DNA of 33,425 bases, taken from an uncultured Eubacteriales bacterium (GTDB lineage Bacteria > Bacillota > Clostridia > Oscillospirales > CAG-272). The translations under genes and the position numbers were made by a program. The DNA lies in assembly GCA_900546635.1 (NCBI GenBank), contig URDS01000018.1:1-33425 (forward strand), written 5' to 3'. Shown one piece after another: positions 24,586 to 32,313 of this stretch. Within the stretch, counting starts at the first letter, position 1. Every line of letters begins with the position of its first letter. A model generated the notes under the pieces. That model made no database searches. It was not told where the DNA came from and saw only the letters and a program-made list of their open reading frames with translations.

Positions 24586-24616
24586 AAAAGTCGACACTGT
24601 AGTCGGCTTTTCTTTT
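24586..24616 (+). terminator. Terminator of the sugar-acid operon
   Basis: AAAAGTCGAC (24586-24595) pairs with GTCGGCTTTT (24602-24611), with one G-U pair and a 6-base loop, followed by CTTTT. Confidence 0.65.
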
Positions 24617-24689
24617 ATCCGGATAGCCCGAGCAAAGTAACACATAAAAATACTCTATATCAAAAGGTCTACAAACAGCTATTAGAGTA

Positions 24690-24718
24690 TTGACAAAATA
24701 CAGTGAAAGTTGTATAAT
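24690..24718 (+). promoter_or_regulatory. Promoter of the first surface-protein gene
   Basis: TTGACA (24690-24695) and TATAAT (24713-24718) are separated by 17 bases, both boxes perfect. An inverted repeat, ATACTCTA (24650-24657) and TAGAGTAT (24683-24690), overlaps the -35 and could be an operator. Confidence 0.75.
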
Positions 24719-24764
24719 CTGAAGTAAATTCGGCACAGTAGTTGTGCTGCTTTTGGAGGAAATT

Positions 24765-25778
24765 ATGAAGAAGAAAATTTTGGCGATTGCAATGGCGATC
24801 GTTTTGGCCGCGCTGGGAACGTTCAGTATGCTGGCGGCTGATGAGCCGACGGTAACCAACGATGCTGTTGTTTATGTGAGCTACAACAGCGGCAACAACG
24901 AGTACAGCGGGAAGTCCGCCGACGAGGCGAAGAAACAACTGCTCACATTGGATGACAACGCGGCGGTCGCTATGCTCAGAGACGGCGGAACCATGATTGC
25001 CTCCGGCAAGGTTTACATAGGCGGATCGTATGCGTTCCCGGTCTTCGGTTCGACGGTTAAAATTACGGCAAATGACGGAACCATGGATTTCAAGAATGAG
25101 ATCCCACTTGAAAATCCGGCCTCCGGCGTGTTGAAGATGGCGAGCGGCGCGACGCTGACGCTGGCCAGTGATTTCATCCTTGACGATCTCATCCTGTTCC
25201 AGGAAAATGCGATGAATACAATCAAAGTGACCAATAATTCCACGCTCGTGGTCGGCGATAAGATTGTCTGCAAAAATAACATCAATTCTCTGGATCCTGT
25301 GTATATGGCGATAGAGGTTGAAGCCGGTTCTACCGTTATTCTGAACGGCGGTATTTTCCAGCAGATCACCGGCGAGGGAACGGTAATCAATAACGGCGCG
25401 ACCATTATGGCTGACGCACAACCGGAGGCTACAACCGATGCGACTGTAACTTCCGATGCGGCCCCCGTTACATCCGAGGATACGCCTGCCGCGGTAACCA
25501 CATCCGATGCGACTTCTGCGGCTACGGAATCGACAGAAGCGACAACGGAGGCTACGAAAGCAACGACAGAGGCTACAAAAGCCACGACTGAAGCGACAAA
25601 AAAAGAAACGACGGTAAAAACAGACCCGATGACTGCGCCTGATACGGCTCCGTCTACTACTGGAACGGTTTCCGATGCGGAGTCCGGAAATACCGGTTTG
25701 ATGATCGGTATTATCGCAGTTGCCGCTGTTATTGTGGTAGTTGCCATTGTTGTTGTAATCAAAAAGAAAAAGAAATAA
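24765..25778 (+). CDS. Secreted, C-terminally membrane-anchored protein, beta-helix-like
   Basis: The 337-residue product has a signal peptide (about 1-25, cleavage near LAA-DEP). The ectodomain has YVSYNSGNNEYSG followed by short repeating beta strands (GTMIASGKVYIGG, GATLTLASDF, STVILNGGIF), suggesting a right-handed beta-helix or adhesin-like fold. A low-complexity Thr/Ala/Glu stalk with TEATK-type repeats (about 220-300) leads to SGNTGL, one membrane helix and KKKKK at the end. There is no LPXTG motif. The protein would stand on the cell surface; its ligand is unknown. GGAGGA lies 5 bases before the ATG. It is monocistronic. Confidence 0.82.
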   Translation: MKKKILAIAMAIVLAALGTFSMLAADEPTVTNDAVVYVSYNSGNNEYSGKSADEAKKQLLTLDDNAAVAMLRDGGTMIASGKVYIGGSYAFPVFGSTVKITANDGTMDFKNEIPLENPASGVLKMASGATLTLASDFILDDLILFQENAMNTIKVTNNSTLVVGDKIVCKNNINSLDPVYMAIEVEAGSTVILNGGIFQQITGEGTVINNGATIMADAQPEATTDATVTSDAAPVTSEDTPAAVTTSDATSAATESTEATTEATKATTEATKATTEATKKETTVKTDPMTAPDTAPSTTGTVSDAESGNTGLMIGIIAVAAVIVVVAIVVVIKKKKK

Positions 25779-25787
25779 GCTGTTTTA

Positions 25788-25876
25788 ATAAAAGCAGGGA
25801 TTGCTGTTGTGATATGCACCTCCAAAAGTGTCTAAGCTTTGGGGTTCATTTCATTGTCGGTAATCCCTGCTTTTAT
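25788..25876 (+). terminator. Long-loop hairpin after the first surface gene
   Basis: ATAAAAGCAGGGATT (25788-25802) pairs perfectly over 15 bp with 25862-25876. The 59-base interior contains a weaker hairpin (CCAAAAG/CTTTGG). A T-rich tail follows. It may end transcription or form a structured RNA. Confidence 0.55.
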
Positions 25877-25959
25877 AATTGTCGTTATCGATACAGTACA
25901 GAAAATGAAACCAAAATGCAAAGTTAATATAGAAAAATGCTAAGGTATCCGGGGATATA

Positions 25960-25988
25960 TTGACAATACTATGTGAAAAGTGTATAAT
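25960..25988 (+). promoter_or_regulatory. Strong promoter without an adjacent gene
   Basis: TTGACA (25960-25965) and TATAAT (25983-25988), with a 17-base spacer, match the consensus fully. The next annotated start is 300 bases away and has its own promoter. The gap 25779-26290 holds this promoter, an AAAGGAGGG stretch near 26030-26038 with no convincing frame after it, a GTGCATG/CATGCAC hairpin (26079-26109), and an 18-base palindrome (26189-26206). I see no convincing protein gene. Confidence 0.65.
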
Positions 25989-26188
25989 TTTCTTGCAGAA
26001 AGTGGTATGAAATTGATTTTTGATGAATCAAAGGAGGGTGGACTGCCGGGGTTGCTTTTATTTTTACAATGGTTTGAAGTGCATGATTCTTTGTGAAATC
26101 GGCATGCACGGAAAACGGAGAAATAATGTTTTTTTGTTTACAGGATATTGTCTGCGGCTGTTGCAAAAATCGTCAAATTGAATGTTGT

Positions 26189-26206
26189 ATTTTTTGTACA
26201 AAAAAT
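26189..26206. repeat. Perfect 18-base palindrome
   Basis: ATTTTTTGT-ACAAAAAAT lies 13 bases upstream of the second promoter's -35, a typical place for an operator or for the end of a small RNA. Confidence 0.5.
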
Positions 26207-26219
26207 CGAAAAATATGCA

Positions 26220-26248
26220 TTTACTTTCTTGCATGATTATAGTATAGT
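26220..26248 (+). promoter_or_regulatory. Proximal promoter of the second surface-protein gene
   Basis: TTTACT (26220-26225) and TATAGT (26243-26248) with 17 bases between. The leader to the ATG at 26291 would be about 36 bases. Confidence 0.5.
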
Positions 26249-26290
26249 ATGGTTGAAGGCAATATCTAAATTTTGAGAGGAGAATTTTTT

Positions 26291-28051
26291 ATGAAAAAGT
26301 TTGTTGTCTTGGCTCTGAGCGTTCTTATTCTTTCTGTAGCTATGATGGCAGTTGCAGGCGCGGCGGAATACGTTTATTATGAAAACGATTTTTCCGATGC
26401 GGCGGACTTGGAGGACTTTACGCAGAGTCGCGGTGAGTGGGGAATCGTAGACGGCGAGCTCATGCTCGTCGGCGTTGGCGATCTTGCATTGGGAGAAGAT
26501 CATGCGTTAATCTTCTATACAAAAGATCCCGCTGTTATGAATTTGACCGACTATATTTTGGACGTGGATATGCTGAATGTGCAGACGCAGGCCGGTGCGC
26601 TGTTCCGCTGCGACATTACACAGGATATCGGTTCCACAAATAACGCTTTCTATGGTTACTATGCGTTTACGAGCTTTACCGGTGAAAAAGCGGCGCTCGG
26701 CCGCGGCGATTTGGCCGGCGGTTGGGCAGGAAACCTGAAGGTCAGCGACGCGCTTTTCTTTCCCGGCGCCAATCTGCATCTGAACGTAGTTGCCGAGGGT
26801 GATAACATTACATTTACGGTAACGGATAAGGACAGCGGCACCGAGCTTTGGAAGCACACACAGGTCAATGACGAATTTGCGCTCGGTTCTTTCGGATTCC
26901 GCGCTTGTATTATGAACGGCGGATTGACCAATCTGAATATGGTTGGCTTTGACAATCTGAAAATTACGGCGATCGGTGAGGTCGGCGATCATCTCGCGGC
27001 CGGCAAAGCGCTTGCCGATTATAAGCCGAATGTGACTTCGTCGGCAGTTATGCCCGAAATCACACCCGCGATTGAAGTTACCGTTCCGGATGTTGTCGAT
27101 GTCGATGTTTCGACTCTGGACATGACCAAGACCGAATATGTTTTCTATGAAAATGATTTTTCGGATGCAAACACGCTTGCTGACTTTACACAGTATCGCG
27201 GCAGATGGACAATTAAAGACGGACGTTTGTATTATTCTGAACTGACACCCGGATTTGAAGCCAGCGGCAACTTCTCGTTTATTCTGTATACGGCAAATCA
27301 TGATGCCAATCTCTTGACTGATTATACAATCGAAGCGGACATTTATAATTCCCAGACCTCGATCGGTTTGGTTTCACGTAGCGACTTGGCTCAGGCTTGC
27401 AGCGACACCGGCAATGCGTTCTACGGATTTACATCCTTTATCAGTAAAAACGGTCAGTCCGGTGCGGTCGGTTACGGTAATGAACTCGGCAACTGGGGCG
27501 GCAATATTAAAGTCAGCGAGGCTTTGCTTACGCCCGGCTGCAACTATCATCTGAAAGTAACGCATACAGGTGAAACGCTTGTATTTGTTATTACGGATAT
27601 TGATACCGGAAATGTTGTTTGGGAAGATACGGAGTTTGCTACGCAGTGGTCAAACGGTTCGTTCGGAATTCGTTCTATTTCTACGCAGGACGCGCTTACG
27701 AATTTGAACTCGGTTGGCATAGACAATCTGAAAGTGACGGTACACGGAGATCAGGCGGTTCTTCTGAATGCGGGATATCATCCGAATGCCAACATCACCG
27801 GCAGAGAGCCTGCGGTGACCGAGCCTGTAACCGAAGATACGACGAGTGCGGATACTGCCGATACTTCGGCCGATACGACCAAAGCGGATACGACAAAGGC
27901 ACCGGATACGACGCCTTCTTCGTCTGAATCGGATAAAGCGCCCGCAACCGAGGACGGTTCCTCCAATACGGGTCTGATTATCGGCATTGTTGTAGCGGTT
28001 GTCGTTATTGCGGCTGTGGTAGCTGTAATTGTTGTGAAAAAGAAAAAATAA
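26291..28051 (+). CDS. Surface protein with two LamG/concanavalin-like repeats and membrane tail
   Basis: The 586-residue product has a signal peptide (about 1-25, AGA-AEY). Two homologous domains follow, about 26-235 and 283-492. Each begins Y-V-F/Y-YENDFSDA, continues DFTQ-RG-W-I-DG-L and ends LTNLN-VG-DNLK. This is the layout of laminin-G/DUF1080-like jelly-roll domains that often bind glycans. A Thr/Asp/Ala stalk (about 500-550) leads to NTGLIIG, one membrane helix and KKKK. The tail matches that of the upstream surface protein although the ectodomains are unrelated. GAGAGGAG precedes the ATG. Sugar binding is inferred from the fold only. Confidence 0.82.
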   Translation: MKKFVVLALSVLILSVAMMAVAGAAEYVYYENDFSDAADLEDFTQSRGEWGIVDGELMLVGVGDLALGEDHALIFYTKDPAVMNLTDYILDVDMLNVQTQAGALFRCDITQDIGSTNNAFYGYYAFTSFTGEKAALGRGDLAGGWAGNLKVSDALFFPGANLHLNVVAEGDNITFTVTDKDSGTELWKHTQVNDEFALGSFGFRACIMNGGLTNLNMVGFDNLKITAIGEVGDHLAAGKALADYKPNVTSSAVMPEITPAIEVTVPDVVDVDVSTLDMTKTEYVFYENDFSDANTLADFTQYRGRWTIKDGRLYYSELTPGFEASGNFSFILYTANHDANLLTDYTIEADIYNSQTSIGLVSRSDLAQACSDTGNAFYGFTSFISKNGQSGAVGYGNELGNWGGNIKVSEALLTPGCNYHLKVTHTGETLVFVITDIDTGNVVWEDTEFATQWSNGSFGIRSISTQDALTNLNSVGIDNLKVTVHGDQAVLLNAGYHPNANITGREPAVTEPVTEDTTSADTADTSADTTKADTTKAPDTTPSSSESDKAPATEDGSSNTGLIIGIVVAVVVIAAVVAVIVVKKKK

Positions 28052-28068
28052 TTGCTGAGTTACTTATG

Positions 28069-28110
28069 AAAAGCCGGAAAGAGTTTAAAACTCTTTCCGG
28101 CTTTTTGCGC
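28069..28110. terminator. Terminator after the second surface gene
   Basis: An 18-bp perfect stem (28069-28086 with 28088-28105, core AAGCCGGAAAGAGTT) is followed by a T run. It could also serve the AraC gene from the other strand, whose stop is at 28168. Confidence 0.8.
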
Positions 28111-28167
28111 GGTTGTTGATATATCAGTAAGTTGGTATCTTTCCGGTAATCTTGGCGATTCGGATCG

Positions 28168-28920
28168 TTAAGACTGCATTTTTCGAAAATCTTTCGGCGT
28201 TTTTTTCGTTATATTTTTAAAAACCCGTCTGAAATAGGCCACGGATGAGAAGCCAAGCGCATCGCTGATTTCCTCAACGGACATTTGAGTTTCTGCAAGC
28301 AGCTTCACTCCGTTTTGAATCAAAATATTGTTTTTATATTCGATTGGCGTACATCCGGTTGCGGCTTTGAAAAGCGTAAAAAATCGAGCCTGGCTGAAAT
28401 TGCACAATTCGGCTAAAAATTCAATGGAGGTTTTTTGAGTATAGTTGTTTTCAATATATTCCAGCGCAGGCTGTACAGCGTTTTTTTCTTTTATGTACTC
28501 CTCTTTTTTCAAGTTGGCATACATTTTTTCGAGAAATATATAAAAAAGCCCGATGCTTTCCATAGATCCCGCTTTATATTTTTCTAAAATCTGCTGGAGC
28601 AGGTCGGCCGGATAGTTTTTTAATATTTGAAATTTATAACCTGCCTTATCACTGAAATGAATGAAATTGTAGCTTATTGAATACCACCGTATATCCGGTG
28701 AACCTTTCCAAATTGAATAGTACTGTGTTCCGGCGCTGATATAAATCAGATCGTTTTCTTTTGCCAACAAACTTTGTCCGTTATACCAAAATTCGGCTTC
28801 GCCTTTCAGAATGTATCCGATACACGGTCTTTTGTAGATGAGCGGATTGCTGGATACTCTGTGATTTTGAAATTTATATAAAGTTATACTAAAGTCGTTT
28901 ATGAACGGCAGTGTATTCAT
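28168..28920 (-). CDS. AraC-family transcriptional regulator
   Basis: The 250-residue protein has an N-terminal cupin-like sensing domain (about 1-100; KGEAEFWYNGQSLLAKENDL). The C-terminal double HTH (about 150-250) has the typical SVEEISDALGFSSVAYFRRVFK second helix-turn-helix. GAGGAAA lies 4-5 bases before the ATG. It is divergent from the dehydrogenase/oxidoreductase pair and probably controls it. Codon use is AT-richer than in the central operon. The inducer is unknown; a sugar is likely given the neighbours. Confidence 0.9.
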   Translation of the reverse strand: MNTLPFINDFSITLYKFQNHRVSSNPLIYKRPCIGYILKGEAEFWYNGQSLLAKENDLIYISAGTQYYSIWKGSPDIRWYSISYNFIHFSDKAGYKFQILKNYPADLLQQILEKYKAGSMESIGLFYIFLEKMYANLKKEEYIKEKNAVQPALEYIENNYTQKTSIEFLAELCNFSQARFFTLFKAATGCTPIEYKNNILIQNGVKLLAETQMSVEEISDALGFSSVAYFRRVFKNITKKTPKDFRKMQS

Positions 28921-28959
28921 GTTTTCCTCACTTATAAGAATATAGTATCTTTATTTGAT

Positions 28960-28988
28960 AGTATATCACATTGCTTAGGCAGAATCAA
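28960..28988 (-). promoter_or_regulatory. Promoter of the AraC-type regulator
   Basis: Read on the minus strand, TTGATT (28983-28988) and TATACT (28960-28965) are 17 bases apart. It is interleaved with the plus-strand promoter at 28971-28999. Confidence 0.6.
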
Positions 28989-28999
28989 TACAGTATAAT
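28971..28999 (+). promoter_or_regulatory. Promoter of the dehydrogenase pair
   Basis: TTGCTT (28971-28976) and perfect TATAAT (28994-28999) with a 17-base spacer. AGTAT repeats near 28944, 28960 and 28992 could be AraC-type half-sites. Confidence 0.6.
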
Positions 29000-29033
29000 G
29001 TATTTATACCAAGTGAGTGAGAGGAGGAGAGCA

Positions 29034-30065
29034 ATGCAAGCAAAGCAAATCATATTTACTGCGCCGAATACTGCGGAACTTTTGGATTGCCAAATCGGTG
29101 AACCGGGTGACGACGAAGTGGTTGTTAAAATCGCATATACAACCATCAGCAACGGCACGGAAAAGGCAAATTTGATCGGAGATTTAAACGTATACGGGGG
29201 GACGCCGCTGGCGGTTTCTTCCGCGCGGCCGCAATTTCCGAGATATTTGGGTTACAGCGGCGCGGGGGTTGTGTATAAAACGGGCGCAAAGGTCACTTCC
29301 GTTAAAGTAAACGACCGTGTTGCGGTTTTATTCGGCAAGCACAGTTCTTATTGTAAAGTGAAGGCGAGCCGCGTGGTGAAGCTGCCGTCCGACGATATTA
29401 CGCTGTCGGAAGCGTCTATGGCGACGATTACGACATTCCCGGTTGCTGCGCTTCGAAAGACACAGCCGGAAATAGGGGAATCGGTCATTATTATGGGACT
29501 TGGAATCCTCGGGCAGTTTGCGGTTCAGTTTGCGAAAGCCATGGGGCTTGTTCCGGTAATCGCGGTGGATCCGGTAGAGGACAGGCGGAATTTTGCGTTG
29601 TCTATAGGGGCGGATTTTGCTTTGGATCCATTGGCGCCTGAGTTTGCTGCGACGGTGAAAAAATTGACCGGCGGCGGAGCCCATATCGCCATTGAGGTGA
29701 CCGGCAGAGGCGAAGGTTTGGATATGGCGCTTGATTGTATGAGACGGCAGGGCAGGGTTGCGCTCTTAGGCTGTACGCGAGACTCCAATTTTACAATTGA
29801 TTATTACAGAAAAGTGCATTATCCGGGAATTACATTAGTCGGCGCGCATACGAGCGCTCGTCCCGAATACGAATCGTATCCGCACTATTGGAATTATCGC
29901 GATGAAGTCAGCGCTGTTTTTAAACTTCTTGAGTTCGGGCGGATTGATTTTAAAAAGATGATTTCCGAAATACATACGCCCGATGAAGCGCCGGAAGTAT
30001 TCAGAAGGTTGGCGACGGACAAAGATTTTCCTTTTGGCGTTCAGTTTGACTGGACAAAAATGTAA
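29034..30065 (+). CDS. Medium-chain (zinc-type) dehydrogenase/reductase
   Basis: The 343-residue MDR protein has an N-terminal GroES-like part (YLGYSGAGVVYKTGAKV, VNDRVAV) and a Rossmann domain with GLGILG (155-160) and Asp179 as the likely NAD-selecting acidic residue (AVDP). The usual first catalytic-zinc Cys and the GHE motif are not found; the matching region reads TTISNGTEKANL. It therefore belongs to the divergent, possibly non-zinc subgroup. Its pairing with a Gfo/Idh/MocA enzyme 17 bases downstream suggests oxidation of a sugar or cyclitol. GAGGAGGA lies just before ATG 29034, which decides the start over upstream in-frame codons. Confidence 0.87.
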   Translation: MQAKQIIFTAPNTAELLDCQIGEPGDDEVVVKIAYTTISNGTEKANLIGDLNVYGGTPLAVSSARPQFPRYLGYSGAGVVYKTGAKVTSVKVNDRVAVLFGKHSSYCKVKASRVVKLPSDDITLSEASMATITTFPVAALRKTQPEIGESVIIMGLGILGQFAVQFAKAMGLVPVIAVDPVEDRRNFALSIGADFALDPLAPEFAATVKKLTGGGAHIAIEVTGRGEGLDMALDCMRRQGRVALLGCTRDSNFTIDYYRKVHYPGITLVGAHTSARPEYESYPHYWNYRDEVSAVFKLLEFGRIDFKKMISEIHTPDEAPEVFRRLATDKDFPFGVQFDWTKM

Positions 30066-30082
30066 AAACGAGGTAAACAGGT

Positions 30083-31087
30083 ATGCGGAAAATTAAACTG
30101 GGACATATCGGGGTTCTTCACGATCATAGCAGTGCAAAATTGCAGTGCGTGCGAAAATATCCGGACATTTTTGAAGTGGTAGGCGTTGTTGCCGAGACAA
30201 AAGAACTGGAAGAAAAGTGCAAAAACCAGTCGGCATATCGAGGCATTCCGTTTATGAGCGAGGAAGAACTGTTTGCCATTCCGGATCTTGACGCGGTGCT
30301 GGTAGAAGGATATGAACTGAATTTGCTGAATATCGCCAAGCGTTGCGTTGACCGCGGCATTCATATTCATTTGGATAAACCGGCGGGGAATGACCTTGAA
30401 CTTTTCAGAAGTATTTTGGATGAAGCTACCGAAAAAAACTTGGTTATTCAACTTGCCTACATGTATCGGTATAATACGGCGATTCAGCACTGCCTGAAAA
30501 TGTATAAAAGCGGTCAGATCGGCAAGCTGACGGGAATTGACACCGCTATGTGTACCCATCACAGCAAGGAAAAAATCAAATGGCTTGAGAACTTCAAAGG
30601 CGGCACGATGTTTTTCATTGGCTGCCATATGGTGGATTTGATTTATATGTTCGCGGGCAAACCCAAAAACATCGTGCGTTTTAATCAGAAAACACATCTG
30701 AACGGAAATGATGCCGAGGATACATGTCTTGCTGTTTTTGAATATGATGACTTTTCCGCGACTATACGCATGAATTCTACAGAGGTAAACGGGTTCGGCC
30801 GGCGTCAGTTTGTAATATGCGGCGAGGACGCCACTGTGGAAATCCGTCCGCTGGAGGGACCGACCATGATGCGGATATCTACGCGGGAAATGTGCGAGAA
30901 AACGACATATCAAGATAAATACATGAATGTTCCGCCGGCTGTCATGGCGGGACGTTATGATTCCATGATGATGGATTTTGCCAGAATGGTTACGGAAGGA
31001 AAAGAAAATCCGTTTAGCTTTGAATACGAATATGAACTGCAAAAACTCGTTATGTATACATGCGGTTATGATGTTGACTGGAAATAA
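30083..31087 (+). CDS. Gfo/Idh/MocA family oxidoreductase
   Basis: The 334-residue NAD(P)-dependent enzyme has an N-terminal Rossmann fold and the Gfo/Idh signature as DKPAG (98-102; usually EKP). The catalytic region GGTMFFIGCHMVDL has His182 and Asp185. The family oxidises or reduces sugars, inositols and glycosides. The first Gly-rich loop is atypical (GHIGVLHDHS), as in several clostridial members. It is cotranscribed with the MDR gene and ends before a strong terminator. Confidence 0.88.
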   Translation: MRKIKLGHIGVLHDHSSAKLQCVRKYPDIFEVVGVVAETKELEEKCKNQSAYRGIPFMSEEELFAIPDLDAVLVEGYELNLLNIAKRCVDRGIHIHLDKPAGNDLELFRSILDEATEKNLVIQLAYMYRYNTAIQHCLKMYKSGQIGKLTGIDTAMCTHHSKEKIKWLENFKGGTMFFIGCHMVDLIYMFAGKPKNIVRFNQKTHLNGNDAEDTCLAVFEYDDFSATIRMNSTEVNGFGRRQFVICGEDATVEIRPLEGPTMMRISTREMCEKTTYQDKYMNVPPAVMAGRYDSMMMDFARMVTEGKENPFSFEYEYELQKLVMYTCGYDVDWK

Positions 31088-31125
31088 GTTCTTTCAAAAG
31101 GGGCTCGTTTTCTTTGGTTCATCTG

Positions 31126-31170
31126 AGAACCGGCGTTCGCTGCGGCGAACGCCGGTTCTTTTCGCTTTTA
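31126..31170 (+). terminator. Terminator after the oxidoreductase pair
   Basis: AGAACCGGCGTTCGC (31126-31140) pairs perfectly with 31145-31159 around a TGCG loop. T-rich sequence follows. Confidence 0.8.
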
Positions 31171-31364
31171 TTAGGTGTAACATAGTTACAATGGCGGTCT
31201 TTTAAAATAAAAGCGGCCAAAACGCAGCGCTCGCCGTTTCAAAATGCGGAAAATTGAAACATTTCAGACAGCGCAATTTGCGCGGTCGGTATACGCAATA
31301 GAATTGTATTATAATAATGAAGAAAATGTACGGATTCAAATTGTGCGGCGCACGCTTTCTGTGT
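31171..31364. other. Non-coding gap before the dipicolinate genes
   Basis: No convincing gene. It contains several short hairpins: GTAAC/GTTAC near 31176-31188, GTTTCAA/TTGAAAC at 31236-31260, and GCGCA/TGCGC at 31271-31283. TATAAT at 31310-31315 lacks a matching -35. It may be a leader or simply a regulatory gap. Confidence 0.3.
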
Positions 31365-31365
31365 C

Positions 31366-31393
31366 ACCCTGCCGCGCCGGTTCTCATACTATG
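31366..31393 (+). promoter_or_regulatory. Sigma-K-like promoter for dpaAB (tentative)
   Basis: ACC at 31366-31368 and CATACTATG at 31385-31393, 16 bases apart, resemble the mother-cell sigma-K consensus (AC-rich -35, CATAnnnTA). Known dpaAB genes are sigma-K dependent. The start would fall close to the ribosome site, which weakens the case. Confidence 0.3.
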
Positions 31394-31416
31394 TAAACGA
31401 GGGGGATGATGTTGCC

Positions 31417-32313
31417 ATGTATGAAAATGTAAAAATTGGAATAATCGGCGGCGATATGCGCCAAACTGCACTGGCACGCCGCCTCTCGGATATGGGATTT
31501 GAAACCGCGGTATGGGGCCTTGCACGTGACGGTGATATTGGTCGATCCGTGCGGTGCGGCGACTGGCATGGCGCCGTAACGGACAGCCGGGCGGTTATTT
31601 TGCCTTTGCCGGCTTCTGTTGACGGTGTGCGGGTAAACGCGCCGTTTGCCGACGGTTTTGAATTGCGCATGTCTCATTTGATGAATGAATTGCTCGCCGA
31701 CACTCTGCTTATCGGCGGCAAATTTGATTTTGGAATTAAGGAAGCGGCAAAGGAATGCAATATTCCTTTGCTGGATTATTTTGAATGCGAAGAACTGCAA
31801 ATAAAAAATGCGATTCCGACGGCCGAGGGCGCGGTTGAAATTGCGATGCGTGAAATGCCGATCACGGTTTTCGGCGCCAAGGCGCTGGTATGCGGTTATG
31901 GCCGGATCGGTAAGGTGCTTGCGGCAATGCTGAAAAATATCGGCGCTTCGGTTTGTGTAGCCGCGCGCGGACAGCAGGAATTGGCGACGGCAGCGGTCTG
32001 CGGGCATTCTTCGGCGAAATTCGGAACCGGTGACTTTGTGCGCGCAATATCCGAAGCAGATGTTGTGTTTAATACAGTACCGGCTAAAGTTTTGGATAAA
32101 ACTTTGATTGAAAAAATGGAGAAATGTTGTCTGGTCGTCGATCTCGCTTCCGGACGCGGCGGCGTGGATTTTAATGCTGCCGAGGCGCGCGGTATAAAAA
32201 CCGTGCATGCGCTTTCTCTGCCCGGTAAAGTGGCGCCGTTCACTGCGGGCGGTATTATTTGTGACTGCGTACTGGAACTTTTAATACGGGAGGGAGTCAT
32301 TGCCAAGCCATGA
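31417..32313 (+). CDS. dpaA: Dipicolinate synthase subunit A
   Basis: Subunit A (SpoVFA) makes dipicolinic acid from the lysine-pathway intermediate dihydrodipicolinate in the mother cell; the product fills the spore core. The 298-residue protein shows the N-terminal GIIGGDMRQTALARRL, a middle YFECEELQIKNAIPTAEGA segment typical of DpaA, and an NAD-binding VCGYGRIGKVLA Rossmann loop. GAGGGGG lies 11 bases before the ATG. It overlaps dpaB by 4 bases (ATGA), so the two subunits are coupled. Confidence 0.95.
   Translation: MYENVKIGIIGGDMRQTALARRLSDMGFETAVWGLARDGDIGRSVRCGDWHGAVTDSRAVILPLPASVDGVRVNAPFADGFELRMSHLMNELLADTLLIGGKFDFGIKEAAKECNIPLLDYFECEELQIKNAIPTAEGAVEIAMREMPITVFGAKALVCGYGRIGKVLAAMLKNIGASVCVAARGQQELATAAVCGHSSAKFGTGDFVRAISEADVVFNTVPAKVLDKTLIEKMEKCCLVVDLASGRGGVDFNAAEARGIKTVHALSLPGKVAPFTAGGIICDCVLELLIREGVIAKP

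Noticed and set aside
26039..26185. Short cysteine-containing reading frame after the AAAGGAGGG stretch
   Set aside because: The GTG is directly against the ribosome site, later starts have poor spacing, and the peptide has no recognisable features.
24764..28051. LPXTG sortase substrates
   Set aside because: Both proteins have a hydrophobic helix and a positive tail, but no LPXTG or close variant precedes the helix.
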